In this document: piece by piece, positions 1 to 9,117 of the stretch
Layout of the letters: the number at the start of each line of letters is the position of its first letter
Numbering within the stretch: position 1 is the first letter of the stretch
Assembly (NCBI RefSeq): GCF_020781975.1
Contig: NZ_JAJGNI010000006.1
Coordinates: 1 to 64,000 of the forward strand
Reading direction: 5' to 3'
DNA: 64,000 bases
Origin: Microbacterium schleiferi
GTDB taxonomy: Bacteria; Actinomycetota; Actinomycetes; Actinomycetales; Microbacteriaceae
Position numbers and translations under genes: made by a program
The notes under the pieces: generated by a model
What the model was told of the DNA's origin: nothing
Databases searched by the model: none
Seen by the model: the letters and a program-made list of their open reading frames with translations, nothing else

Positions 1-77
1 CTACGGCACCCACGCGAATGCCCTCCCGCACGGCCTACGGCCGCACGTGAGGGCATTGGAGGGGCTGACGGGAATCG
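1..77. repeat. Partial copy of tRNA-Gly 3' end plus its downstream hairpin (direct repeat copy 1)
   Basis: Bases 1-77 match 160-236 at every position I compared, an offset of 159. The repeat holds 21 bases of the 3' end of the tRNA-Gly (57-77) and about 56 bases of its downstream flank with the hairpin (arms 17-25 and 49-57). The match stops inside the T-arm, so copy 1 is not a tRNA. It may extend left of the window. It could be a small tandem duplication or the remnant att copy of an integrated element; no integrase is visible here. Confidence 0.9.
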
Positions 78-159
78 TCCCCACCGCCACTCCACACGCC
101 GCTGTGCGGCGCGCGGAGCCTCCGGCGGCGTGGGCCCACCCGCACGCGGAGATCGGTTC

Positions 160-236
160 CTACGGCACCCACGCGAATGCCCTCCCGCACGGCCTACGGC
201 CGCACGTGAGGGCATTGGAGGGGCTGACGGGAATCG
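160..236. repeat. Direct repeat copy 2 (overlaps the intact tRNA-Gly)
   Basis: Second copy of the repeat at 1-77. It covers the last 21 bases of the intact tRNA-Gly gene (216-236) and its downstream flank. The unique bases between the copies (78-159) contain no open reading frame that I believe. Confidence 0.9.
176..216 (-). terminator. Hairpin directly after tRNA-Gly, probable terminator
   Basis: Arms AATGCCCTC (176-184) and GAGGGCATT (208-216) pair perfectly over 9 bp, with a GC-rich partly self-complementary loop. The stem begins at the encoded CCA end of the tRNA on the minus strand. No U-run follows, as is common for hairpin terminators in high-GC actinobacteria. The same hairpin is duplicated at 17-57. 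Confidence 0.6.
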
Positions 237-289
237 AACCCGCGCTGTCTGCTTGGGAAGCAGAAGTTCTGCCATTGAACTACAGCCCC
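216..289 (-). tRNA. tRNA-Gly (anticodon CCC)
   Basis: Read on the minus strand, the acceptor stem GGGGCTG pairs with CAGCCCC. The anticodon arm TCTGC-TTCCCAA-GCAGA gives anticodon CCC, and the T-arm carries GGTTCGATTCC. The 3' CCA is encoded (216-218). The cloverleaf is complete, and CCC reads GGG glycine codons. Its 3' end is duplicated 159 bp away. Confidence 0.95.
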
Positions 290-349
290 ATGCGCCGAGG
301 CGCCCCGCCAGCATACCAAGCAGCTCGCGAGGGGTCGTAGGCTGGGCTC

Positions 350-943
350 GTGCTGCTCTCGGACCGCGACATCCGCCACGAAGTGTCCACTGGTCGGGTC
401 GCGCTCGACCCATGGGATGCCGAGATGGTGCAGCCCTCGAGCGTAGACGTTCGCCTCGATCGCTACTTCCGGCTGTTCGACAACCATAAGTATCCGTTCA
501 TCGACCCCGCCGTCGACCAGCCCGATCTCACACGGCTGATCGAAGTGGCACCCGACGAACCGTTTATCCTGCACCCGGGCGAGTTCGCCCTGGGTTCGAC
601 GTTCGAGCAGGTGACACTCCCCGACGACATCGCCGCGCGGCTCGAAGGCAAATCCTCGCTCGGGCGGCTCGGGCTGCTTACGCACTCCACTGCGGGGTTC
701 ATAGACCCTGGCTTCTCGGGCCACGTGACCCTCGAGCTGTCGAACGTCGCTACCCTGCCGATCACGCTCTGGCCCGGCATGAAGATCGGGCAGCTGTGCT
801 TCTTCCGGCTGTCGTCTCCCGCCGAGAACCCCTACGGATCTGGCCCGTACGGCAACCGCTACCAAGGACAACGCGGACCGACGGCATCCCGATCGCACCA
901 GAATTTTCACCGCACGGATGTCGGAACCCGCGCCGCGGAGTAG
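350..943 (+). CDS. dcd: dCTP deaminase, probably the bifunctional dCTP deaminase/dUTPase
   Basis: The 197-aa product makes dUMP for thymidylate synthesis. It has the dCTP deaminase/dUTPase trimer fold. Residues 101-108 read KSSLGRLG, 112-121 read [10 protein letters not shown], and the conserved Glu lies in HVTLELSN (about 125-132). The [10 protein letters not shown] segment matches the Mycobacterium type that converts dCTP to dUMP in one enzyme, so I infer that bifunctional form rather than the plain deaminase. The GTG start at 350 is 6 bases after a TAGGCT box (338-343), a leaderless arrangement. It converges with the MarR-like gene downstream across a strong hairpin. Confidence 0.93.
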   Translation: MLLSDRDIRHEVSTGRVALDPWDAEMVQPSSVDVRLDRYFRLFDNHKYPFIDPAVDQPDLTRLIEVAPDEPFILHPGEFALGSTFEQVTLPDDIAARLEGKSSLGRLGLLTHSTAGFIDPGFSGHVTLELSNVATLPITLWPGMKIGQLCFFRLSSPAENPYGSGPYGNRYQGQRGPTASRSHQNFHRTDVGTRAAE

Positions 944-993
944 TCCGGCGCTTAGTCATCCTGTCTCTGGCTCAGCGAGCCGCCAGCAACAGT

Positions 994-1050
994 TCGGTCG
1001 CGCCTTCTTGCGGGTTGACGTGAGCCGAACCCGCAAGACGACGCGACCGA
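994..1050. terminator. Two-tier hairpin between convergent genes, probable bidirectional terminator
   Basis: Outer arms TCGGTCGCG (994-1002) and CGCGACCGA (1042-1050) and inner arms TCTTGCGGGTT (1006-1016) and AACCCGCAAGA (1028-1038) pair perfectly and nest around an 11-base loop. It sits between the end of dcd and the end of the opposing MarR-like gene, so it can stop transcription from both sides. Confidence 0.75.
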
Positions 1051-1075
1051 TAGGTGTGTTTGGGGTCGGAATGCC

Positions 1076-1795
1076 TCAGCTTGCCGCTGACTCGCGACCG
1101 CGCGTGAAGCCGGCGTCAAAGCCCCGCTCGTAGGCGCGCGCGCCGCGGCGGTGCTCGCCCCGGTGATGCTTGCCGTGACGGTGACCCTGTCGGTGCGAGC
1201 CGTGGTCACGGCCGTCGTCGCAATGGCGCGCATCGTTGTCGGCTTCGAAGGCCGGACCGAAACCCGGACGGAAACCGGGGCCGAAGCCGCGTCCGAATCC
1301 GGGGTGGAACCGCGGTCCGAAGGGGCGACCGTGCCGCCCGCGGCCGAACCGGCCGAAGCCGAGGTCCGGGTCCAGGTCGTGCTCCTGCTCTCCGCCGAGT
1401 CCGCGGGCCATCGCCTGAAGTGACGCGATGGTCGTGGCGTAGTCCTCGGGTGAGACGGCGCCCGAAACGCGCTCACGGATGCCGGACACGGCCTCGGCGA
1501 GGCGTTCCTTCATCTCACGACCGGCGTCGGTGAGCGTCCAGTCGCCGGATCCGTTCTGCTCGATCCAGCCGCGATCCTCGAGGCGGCGCATCCGCTTGCC
1601 TCGAGGTGCTCGGGCCCAGGCGTGCGTGCCGTCGATGACGCCCAGCAGCATCCAATCGCGGCGGTCAGCGCCGCACTCGGCGAGGCGTGTGTCGAACTCG
1701 CGGCTGATCAGGGCCTCGACCAGGCGCAGCCAGTAGCCGAGCGGGCGGTCGCTCCCGGCGGGTGCGTCTTCGTGGTGTTCTTCGTGGGTGTTCAT
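1076..1795 (-). CDS. MarR/PadR-like winged-helix regulator with low-complexity His/Gly/Arg tail
   Basis: 239 aa. Residues about 15-110 look like a winged-helix DNA-binding domain, with GYWLRLVEALISREFDTRL near the N-terminus and a wing-like EDRGWIEQNGSGDWTLTDAGRE. From about residue 140 it becomes low-complexity: repeated G-F-G-P/R units, then a stretch rich in His, Arg, Gly and Asp. I chose ATG 1795 because AGAGGA lies just upstream and the frame above it runs through the operator region. It is divergent from a second MarR gene with a similar His/Gly-rich segment. The tail could bind metal or nucleic acid; that is inference. The target is unknown. Confidence 0.8.
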   Translation of the reverse strand: MNTHEEHHEDAPAGSDRPLGYWLRLVEALISREFDTRLAECGADRRDWMLLGVIDGTHAWARAPRGKRMRRLEDRGWIEQNGSGDWTLTDAGREMKERLAEAVSGIRERVSGAVSPEDYATTIASLQAMARGLGGEQEHDLDPDLGFGRFGRGRHGRPFGPRFHPGFGRGFGPGFRPGFGPAFEADNDARHCDDGRDHGSHRQGHRHGKHHRGEHRRGARAYERGFDAGFTRGRESAAS

Positions 1796-1861
1796 GGGGA
1801 ATCCTCTCTGGCGGGCAGAACCCGCGTCGTCTCCGAGCGCTCTTTTGCGTTGCTCCGGAAT

Positions 1862-1926
1862 GCATGTATTAGTGCATGTACTTGCATGGTGACATGTAAT
1901 CGATATCCATGTCAACTCGCATGTAA
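1862..1926. promoter_or_regulatory. Shared operator region with six CATG-core half-sites
   Basis: The 140-bp gap between the divergent MarR genes contains CATG cores at 1863, 1875, 1885, 1893, 1908 and 1920. Most sit in GCATGTA or ACATGTA. Two pairs have the same 12-base spacing (CATGT-N7-CATGTA at 1863-1880 and 1908-1925). Such repeated sites in a divergent regulator promoter suggest cooperative binding by one or both products. Confidence 0.65.
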
Positions 1927-1935
1927 ATTGGAGGG

Positions 1936-2520
1936 ATGCCGATCACGCCGTCCGACCCCATCGATCAGATCGCGGCGGCACTCGTTCGCCTGCGAGGACG
2001 GCGCGGCCACCGGCCGTGGATGCCTCCAGGGCCGCACGACTCGCAGAACCACGGGACCGACGACGAGGACGGCCATCGTCGGCGCGGTCATCACCGAGGC
2101 GGCCCCGGCTTCGGTCCGGGCGTCGGCTGGGGCCCGTGGGTGGGACCGATGGGCTCGAAAGAACATCGCGGCGATGCCCGCATCTCGGGTCCGGCGCGGA
2201 TGCGTGTGCTTGAAGTGCTGGCATCCAGCGACCATCCGCTCACTGTGAGCGAGCTCGGCGAAGCGATCGGCGTCGATCAGCCTCGCGCATCGCGCCTCGT
2301 GCAGCAGGGGGTCGAGTTCGGGCTCGTTCGCCGCGAGGCCGACCCCGACGATGCCCGCCGAACGCGGATCGTTCTCACCGAGAAGGGCGAGACCTTCGTC
2401 CGCGGCTTTCGCGATCAGCGACGCGATGCGATCACGACGGCCCTGGCATCCTTCACGGATGCCGAACGCACCGACCTCGCCCGTCTGCTGACCAAGCTCG
2501 CCGACGCCTGGCCCAGCTGA
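1936..2520 (+). CDS. MarR family transcriptional regulator with His/Gly-rich N-terminal extension
   Basis: 194 aa. Residues about 85-180 form a MarR winged helix: RMRVLEVLASSDHPLTVSEL, then recognition-helix region VDQPRASRLV and wing DPDDARRTRIVLTEKG. The first 80 residues are an unusual extension rich in His, Arg, Gly and Pro, including GPGFGPGVGWGPW, echoing the tail of the divergent neighbour. The ATG at 1936 has GGAGG only one base upstream, too close for normal ribosome pairing. Either translation uses a different mode or initiation is at Met29. Ligand unknown; both regulators may sense the same signal. Confidence 0.85.
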   Translation: MPITPSDPIDQIAAALVRLRGRRGHRPWMPPGPHDSQNHGTDDEDGHRRRGHHRGGPGFGPGVGWGPWVGPMGSKEHRGDARISGPARMRVLEVLASSDHPLTVSELGEAIGVDQPRASRLVQQGVEFGLVRREADPDDARRTRIVLTEKGETFVRGFRDQRRDAITTALASFTDAERTDLARLLTKLADAWPS

Positions 2521-2631
2521 CCCTGCCCGCGCCAATCCCGCAGGTAGGAGTAATCACCCAGGTAGGACGGATGCCGCCCCAATCGACCTGCGTAGGCGAG
2601 TTGTCCTACATCGCGGAGGCGAGCGCCGCGC

Positions 2632-4086
2632 TCAGACCGCCGAGCGCTTGGGCAGCCGCACGAGCAGCAGCAGGATGAGGCCGAGCAGGAGCACCAGTCC
2701 GATGCCGAGGACGCCGAAGAGGGTCGAGCCGAAATACGCGATGAAGACGGTCCACATGGCCGGGGAGAGGAAGCTCGCGACGCGTCCGGTTGTGGCGTAG
2801 AGCCCGAAGATCTCACCCTGCATCCCGGTCGGGGTGACGCGAGCGAGCAGCGAGCGGGATGCTGCCTGCGCCGGCCCGACCATGGCCGAGAGGATGAGTC
2901 CGCCGATCCAGAAGATGACGGCACCCAGGTCGTGGAACGCGAAGACGACGAACGCGACGACCACGAGGGTGGTCAGGGCGACGACGATGACGGCCTTCGC
3001 GCCGAACCTGTCGTCGAACCGACCCGCGATGATCGTCGACAGCCCGGCCACGACATTGGCCGCGATCGCGAACAGGATGACGTCGGTCGGCCCGAATCCG
3101 AACGCGACGGCTGCGAGCACTCCGCCGAATGCAAAGACCCCGGCCAAACCGTCGCGGTACACGGCGCTGGCGATGAGGAACCAGAAGGTCGGACGGTGCT
3201 CCCGGAACAGGCGCGCGATGTCGTGCACGAGCACCACATAGCTGCGGAAGAAGCCCACGCTTTGGCCGGGCGCCGAGGGCGGGGGCTCGGGGACGTTCCG
3301 AAAGAGCGGGATGGAGAAAAGGATCGTCCACACACCGCATCCGACCGCGATCAGGCGATACGCGAGGCCGTCGGAGGTGTCCATCCCGAACCAGTCCGCG
3401 AACGTGAGAGCGACGACGATCACGAGGGCGACGATTCCGCCGATGTAGCCCATGCCCCAGCCGAGGCCGCTGACCTTGCCGACCGTCTTCGGCGTTGACA
3501 CCTGGACGAGCAGCGCGTTGTAGTTGACGCCGGCGATCTCGGAGATGACCGCACCCACGGCCAGCACGGCCGCGCCGTACCAGAAGAAGACGGGCTGGGC
3601 GTAGACGAAGAACAACGCGAACTGCGTGAGCGCGAGGAGCATCGTGAACACGAAGAGCCAGCGCTTCTTGCTGCCCCGGCGATCGGCCTGTTGGCCGAGG
3701 ACCGGCGCGAGAAACAGGATCAGCAGCCCCGCGATGGTGGTGACCAAGCCGTACCCGCTGGTGAGGTCGGCCAGCGCCGCCTCCTTTACAGGGGAATCAT
3801 CGGGGAGCGAAGCGACGTCAGCGGGCAGGAAGCTGTCGGAGACGAGGTACAGGGCCGCGAAGACGAAGGTGAGGATGACGGAGTTGAAAGGCTGGGTCGC
3901 CCAGTCCCAGAACGCCCACGAGATCACCTGCTTGCGCGGGACGTGCCGCTCCTCGGTGGAGTCCTGGAAGAGCACCGCCAGGCTCTCGAGGGCATCGGTG
4001 TCGGTGGTCGGCGGAGGAGTCGGCACACCGGTTGCGTCGGGTGTCGGGGCCTGGGCCTCGCGGAGTTCGGGCTCGCTGTCGCTCAC
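2632..4086 (-). CDS. MFS transporter, UMF1/Atg22-like family
   Basis: 484-aa polytopic membrane protein of the major facilitator superfamily, with about 12 predicted segments and a 50-residue Pro/Asp/Thr-rich cytoplasmic N-terminus. Family-type signatures include SWAFWDWATQPFNS near residue 55, GVNYNALLVQVS, and GKVSGLGWGMGYIGG, resembling bacterial UMF1 proteins related to vacuolar effluxer Atg22. Substrate cannot be told. GTG start at 4086 follows a TAGCGT box by 7 bases, so it is probably leaderless. Monocistronic; the next gene is divergent. Confidence 0.88.
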   Translation of the reverse strand: MSDSEPELREAQAPTPDATGVPTPPPTTDTDALESLAVLFQDSTEERHVPRKQVISWAFWDWATQPFNSVILTFVFAALYLVSDSFLPADVASLPDDSPVKEAALADLTSGYGLVTTIAGLLILFLAPVLGQQADRRGSKKRWLFVFTMLLALTQFALFFVYAQPVFFWYGAAVLAVGAVISEIAGVNYNALLVQVSTPKTVGKVSGLGWGMGYIGGIVALVIVVALTFADWFGMDTSDGLAYRLIAVGCGVWTILFSIPLFRNVPEPPPSAPGQSVGFFRSYVVLVHDIARLFREHRPTFWFLIASAVYRDGLAGVFAFGGVLAAVAFGFGPTDVILFAIAANVVAGLSTIIAGRFDDRFGAKAVIVVALTTLVVVAFVVFAFHDLGAVIFWIGGLILSAMVGPAQAASRSLLARVTPTGMQGEIFGLYATTGRVASFLSPAMWTVFIAYFGSTLFGVLGIGLVLLLGLILLLLVRLPKRSAV

Positions 4087-4148
4087 TCGCCATACGCTAG
4101 GGGTCCAGAGTGAACATTGGGTAGCCCTTTTGGTGGGAAGATGGGCGC

Positions 4149-4637
4149 ATGCCCGTTCACGTGGAGCGCGCCGAGCTACCCGGCATCGGCATCCGTCACG
4201 ACATCCTCACCGACGATGGTCGGCGTCTCTCGGTGGTGAACTTCCGCGAGGGCGGTCGAGAGATAGCGATCTCCGACGAGGACGACCCCGACCGCTGCGG
4301 TGACACCCTCGCGTTGACGGATGACGAGGCCACGGCGCTCTCGGAGGTGCTCGGCGGCTCGGTGATCCTCACCCAGCTGGCGGGCCTGCAGGAGGCCTTC
4401 GCCGGCCTGCAGATCGAGAAGATTCCCGTGCGGGCAGACTCCCCGTACGTCGGGCGACCCCTCGGCGACACGAAAGCGCGCACGCTCACGCGCTGCTCCG
4501 TCGTGGCCATTGTGCGCGAGTCGGGCGTGATCCCGGCGCCCGAGCCCTCCGACGCGCTGCGCGCCGGAGACACCCTGGTCGTCGTCGGCACCCGTGAGGG
4601 TCTTGAGCACCTGGTCCGGATCCTGAACGGCGCTTGA
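4149..4637 (+). CDS. TrkA-C domain regulatory subunit of cation:proton antiporter (KhtT-like)
   Basis: 162 aa, soluble. The C-terminal half (about residues 80-160) is a TrkA-C domain, with VRADSPYVGRPLGD and a final GDTLVVVGTREGLEHL strand-helix. The N-terminal half fits the KhtT-type extension (VERAELPGIGIRHDI at the start). These proteins gate a partner CPA2 antiporter in response to ligand or pH. The partner gene starts 3 bases after this stop codon, so the two are surely co-translated. KhtTU function (K+/H+ efflux) is known for the family; ion choice here is inferred. Confidence 0.88.
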   Translation: MPVHVERAELPGIGIRHDILTDDGRRLSVVNFREGGREIAISDEDDPDRCGDTLALTDDEATALSEVLGGSVILTQLAGLQEAFAGLQIEKIPVRADSPYVGRPLGDTKARTLTRCSVVAIVRESGVIPAPEPSDALRAGDTLVVVGTREGLEHLVRILNGA

Positions 4638-4640
4638 TCG

Positions 4641-5849
4641 ATGCATGATGGCGCGCTGCTCTTTCTCGAGATCGGCGCGCTGCTGTTCGGTATCGCGCTG
4701 TTGGGTCGCCTCGCGGGCCGCATCGGGATCTCCCCGATCCCGCTGATCCTCCTGGGCGGCCTCGCGTTCGGTGAGGGCGGCATCCTGCCGATCTCACAGG
4801 GCGAGGAGTTCATCGAGGTCGGCGCCGAGATCGGCGTCATCCTGCTGCTGGTGATGCTGGGCCTGGAGTACAACGCGAAAGAGCTGATGGGCAGCCTCAA
4901 CCGGTCGCGGATGGCCGGCGGGATCGATATGGCCCTGAACGCCATTCCGGGCGCTATCGCCGGCTTCGTTCTCGGCTGGGGTCCCGTGGGTGCGCTGGTT
5001 CTCGCGGGGATCACCTGGATCTCCTCATCCGGTGTCGTCGCGAAAGTGCTGCAGGATCTCGGCCGCCTCCCCAACCGAGAGACACCGACGATCCTCTCGA
5101 TCCTGGTGATCGAGGATCTGGCGATGGCGTTCTATCTGCCGGTCCTGACCGCTGTGCTGGTCGGCATGGATCTTGCCGCCGGCGCGATCAGCGTCACGAT
5201 CGCCCTCGCGGCGGTGCTCCTGATCCTGTGGGTCGCGCTCCGGCACGGACCGCTCGTCTCCAAGCTCGTCTGGTCCAAGCGCGCCGACGTGCTACTGCTG
5301 TCGGTCCTGGGACTGACGCTCGTCGTGGCGGGGCTTGCCGCAGAGGCGAACGTGTCGGCCGCGGTCGGGGCCTTCCTCGTCGGGATTGCGATCTCGGGTC
5401 CCGCGGCAGAGCACGCGACGCAGGTTCTCACCCCCCTGCGCGATCTGTTCGCGGCGGTGTTCTTCTTGTTCTTCGGGCTGTCGACCAACCCCGCCGATCT
5501 GCCTCCGGTTCTGGTGCCCGCGCTCATCCTCGCGATCGTCACCATGGGCACAAAGGTGCTCACCGGCTACCTGGCTGCGCGCAAAGCCGGGATCGCCGAA
5601 CCCGGCCGCTGGCGCGCTGGTTTCGCCCTGACGCCGCGCGGAGAATTCTCGATCGTCATCGCGGGACTTGCCGTGTCCGCCGGTGCCGACCGGTCCCTTG
5701 CCGCCCTCGCGACGGCCTACGTGCTCATCACCATCGTGGTCGGGCCCCTCCTTGCCCGAATCCCCGACACCGCGCGGTTCGACACTTGGGCCAAGGGGCG
5801 GCAGAAGGCGCGGCGGATGCGACGGCGGGCGGCGGCGGCGGAAGGCTGA
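4641..5849 (+). CDS. Cation:proton antiporter, CPA2 family (KhtU/KefB-like)
   Basis: 402 aa, about 12 transmembrane segments, with the Na+/H+ exchanger fold. It starts in the membrane at once (LLFLEIGALLFGIALLGRL). Family features include GVILLLVMLGLEYN, the cytosolic loop LGRLPNRETPTILSILVIED, and FFLFFGLSTNPADLP. The TrkA-N domain found in KefB is absent, which fits use of the separate TrkA-C subunit encoded just upstream. It probably exports K+ or Na+ in exchange for protons at the cytoplasmic membrane. Confidence 0.9.
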   Translation: MHDGALLFLEIGALLFGIALLGRLAGRIGISPIPLILLGGLAFGEGGILPISQGEEFIEVGAEIGVILLLVMLGLEYNAKELMGSLNRSRMAGGIDMALNAIPGAIAGFVLGWGPVGALVLAGITWISSSGVVAKVLQDLGRLPNRETPTILSILVIEDLAMAFYLPVLTAVLVGMDLAAGAISVTIALAAVLLILWVALRHGPLVSKLVWSKRADVLLLSVLGLTLVVAGLAAEANVSAAVGAFLVGIAISGPAAEHATQVLTPLRDLFAAVFFLFFGLSTNPADLPPVLVPALILAIVTMGTKVLTGYLAARKAGIAEPGRWRAGFALTPRGEFSIVIAGLAVSAGADRSLAALATAYVLITIVVGPLLARIPDTARFDTWAKGRQKARRMRRRAAAAEG

Positions 5850-5864
5850 CGGTACCGTTTGCAC

Positions 5865-6479
5865 ATGATGACGCCTGCGTCAGCCGACGAACCACGCGAC
5901 GGTGCCCGAACAGACGGAGCGCCCGCGCGATCGACAGCCCCCGAGGGTGGATCCACGATGCAGCGGCGCTATGACCGCCTCTTCAACACCGGCGGCAGTC
6001 GGGCGGTCGGCGCGTATCTTCGCGAGCGGATCTACGCCACCTTCACAGGACTTGCCATCATCCTCGTGATCGCGGGTTCCGATCACGAGGATGCCGACCA
6101 CGCCCTGCTTGCCCTGCTGTTCGGTGTGATCGGCATCACGATCGCGGGTCTGGTGTCAGACGTGGTTTCGCACCTCGCGGTGGAGGGGGAGTTTCCCCAT
6201 GGCCGGGACTGGATCGTCCTGACCCGCGTCGCCGGCGGTGGCCTGTCGACGGTTGCCGTGCCGGGCGGACTACTGTTTCTCGGATGGCTCGAGATCATCG
6301 ACCTGTCCACGGCGATAAGCGCTGCCGCCATCGTCTACGTCGTCACCCTCGCGCTGATCGGCTGGCTCGCCGTTCGCCGTTCGCACGCGAGGTGGTGGGA
6401 GAGGGTGCTCGCTCTCGGCATCCTCATCGGGCTCGGCCTTCTCGTGATTGCGCTGCAAACCCTCGCGAAGCTCGTGTGA
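5865..6479 (+). CDS. Hypothetical membrane protein
   Basis: About 204 aa. The first 35 residues are polar; then YDRLFNTGGSRAVGAYLRERIY leads into four or five hydrophobic segments (FTGLAIILVIAG, LFGVIGITIAGLVSDVV, LSTVAVPGGLLFLGWLEII, AAIVYVVTLALIGWLAV, ILIGLGLLVIALQTLAKLV). I do not recognise the family. Start ATG 5865 is chosen from tandem ATGs; Met at about residue 32 is an alternative that would begin directly before the membrane part. It follows the antiporter by 15 bases and may share its mRNA. Confidence 0.75.
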   Translation: MMTPASADEPRDGARTDGAPARSTAPEGGSTMQRRYDRLFNTGGSRAVGAYLRERIYATFTGLAIILVIAGSDHEDADHALLALLFGVIGITIAGLVSDVVSHLAVEGEFPHGRDWIVLTRVAGGGLSTVAVPGGLLFLGWLEIIDLSTAISAAAIVYVVTLALIGWLAVRRSHARWWERVLALGILIGLGLLVIALQTLAKLV

Positions 6480-6493
6480 ATCACTCGCGGCAC

Positions 6494-7060
6494 TCAGGCT
6501 CGAATGCGTCGATAGTCCTGCTCGAGGATCGCGTAGATCGCGGTGTCGACCCACTCGCCCTTCAGCCACATGTTCTCGCGCAGATGGGCCTCGTGACGCA
6601 TTCCGAGCCGCGCACAGACTGCGGCTGACGCTTCGTTGCGGGGATCGAGTTCGGCGTAGATGCGGTGCAGCCCGAGCTCTTCGAATCCGACCCGCAGGAA
6701 GATGTCAGCGGACTCGGTCGCGTAGCCCTTGCCCCGCGCGGATGCCGACAGGAGCCATCCGATCTCTGCGGTGCGGTCATCAGTGCTGGCGAGCTTGAAA
6801 TACAGCGTTCCCACCAGCTGGCCATCGGCATCCCGGATCGCCGGCTGAACGTAGTCACCGGCCTTCTCGAGGGAGTTGTGGGCGCTGTCGCGCTCGATGG
6901 CGGCGACGACCTGCTCTCGCGACCGCGCCTCGTAGAGCATGTAGCGCACGATCGCCGGGTCGCCCTGAATCGCGCTCAGCGCCTCCACGTCGTCCGTGCC
7001 GACGAGGTCGAGTGTCACACGCTCGCCGCGCAGCGGAGCGAAGTGCCACGGAAGATTCAC
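6494..7060 (-). CDS. GNAT family N-acetyltransferase (RimJ/RimL type)
   Basis: 188 aa. It opens with LRGERVTLDLVGTDDVEALSA, typical of RimJ/RimL-like acetyltransferases, and holds the acetyl-CoA loop in EIGWLLSASARGKGYATESA followed by LDPRNEASAAVCARLGMRHE. These enzymes transfer acetyl groups to alpha-amino groups of proteins or small molecules; the substrate is unknown. The GTG start at 7060 lies 6 bases after GATAAT on the minus strand. It is divergent from dnaK. Confidence 0.88.
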   Translation of the reverse strand: MNLPWHFAPLRGERVTLDLVGTDDVEALSAIQGDPAIVRYMLYEARSREQVVAAIERDSAHNSLEKAGDYVQPAIRDADGQLVGTLYFKLASTDDRTAEIGWLLSASARGKGYATESADIFLRVGFEELGLHRIYAELDPRNEASAAVCARLGMRHEAHLRENMWLKGEWVDTAIYAILEQDYRRIRA

Positions 7061-7109
7061 GCGATCATTATCGCCCGCACAAAATTGATACGAGTGGACT
7101 CAACTCCAG

Positions 7110-7157
7110 TTGACACCGAGAGGGTGGGTGGCTACGCTTGAGTCATCGCGACTCAAC
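7110..7157 (+). promoter_or_regulatory. dnaK promoter with overlapping HAIR operator (HspR site)
   Basis: TTGACA (7110-7115), a 17-base spacer, and TACGCT (7133-7138) make a good vegetative promoter. CTTGAGT-N7-ACTCAAC at 7137-7157 matches the HspR-associated inverted repeat (consensus CTTGAGT-N7-ACTCAAG) in all but the last base. It overlaps the -10 and start point, so bound HspR would block initiation. The regulator is encoded at the end of this operon. Confidence 0.9.
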
Positions 7158-7236
7158 CTCGTGCCTCAACCGTGCAAGGAGCCGCGAGTCGACTTTCAAC
7201 CGGAACATCGCTTCCACGCAGAACAAGGAGAAACAG

Positions 7237-9105
<1,869 letters not shown>

Positions 9106-9117
9106 ACGGAAGAGATC

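Noticed and set aside
78..159. Unique segment between the tRNA repeat copies as a tiny integrated element
   Set aside because: 82 bases with no gene; too short for an element, more likely part of a small tandem duplication.
2521..2631. Short repeats of the type caggtagga between the MarR and MFS genes
   Set aside because: Only two short imperfect copies; no array or mobile-element structure.
7091..7112. ACTCAACT/AGTTGA inverted repeat upstream of the dnaK -35 as a second HAIR
   Set aside because: Arm spacing is 2-4 rather than 7 bases; at best a half-site.
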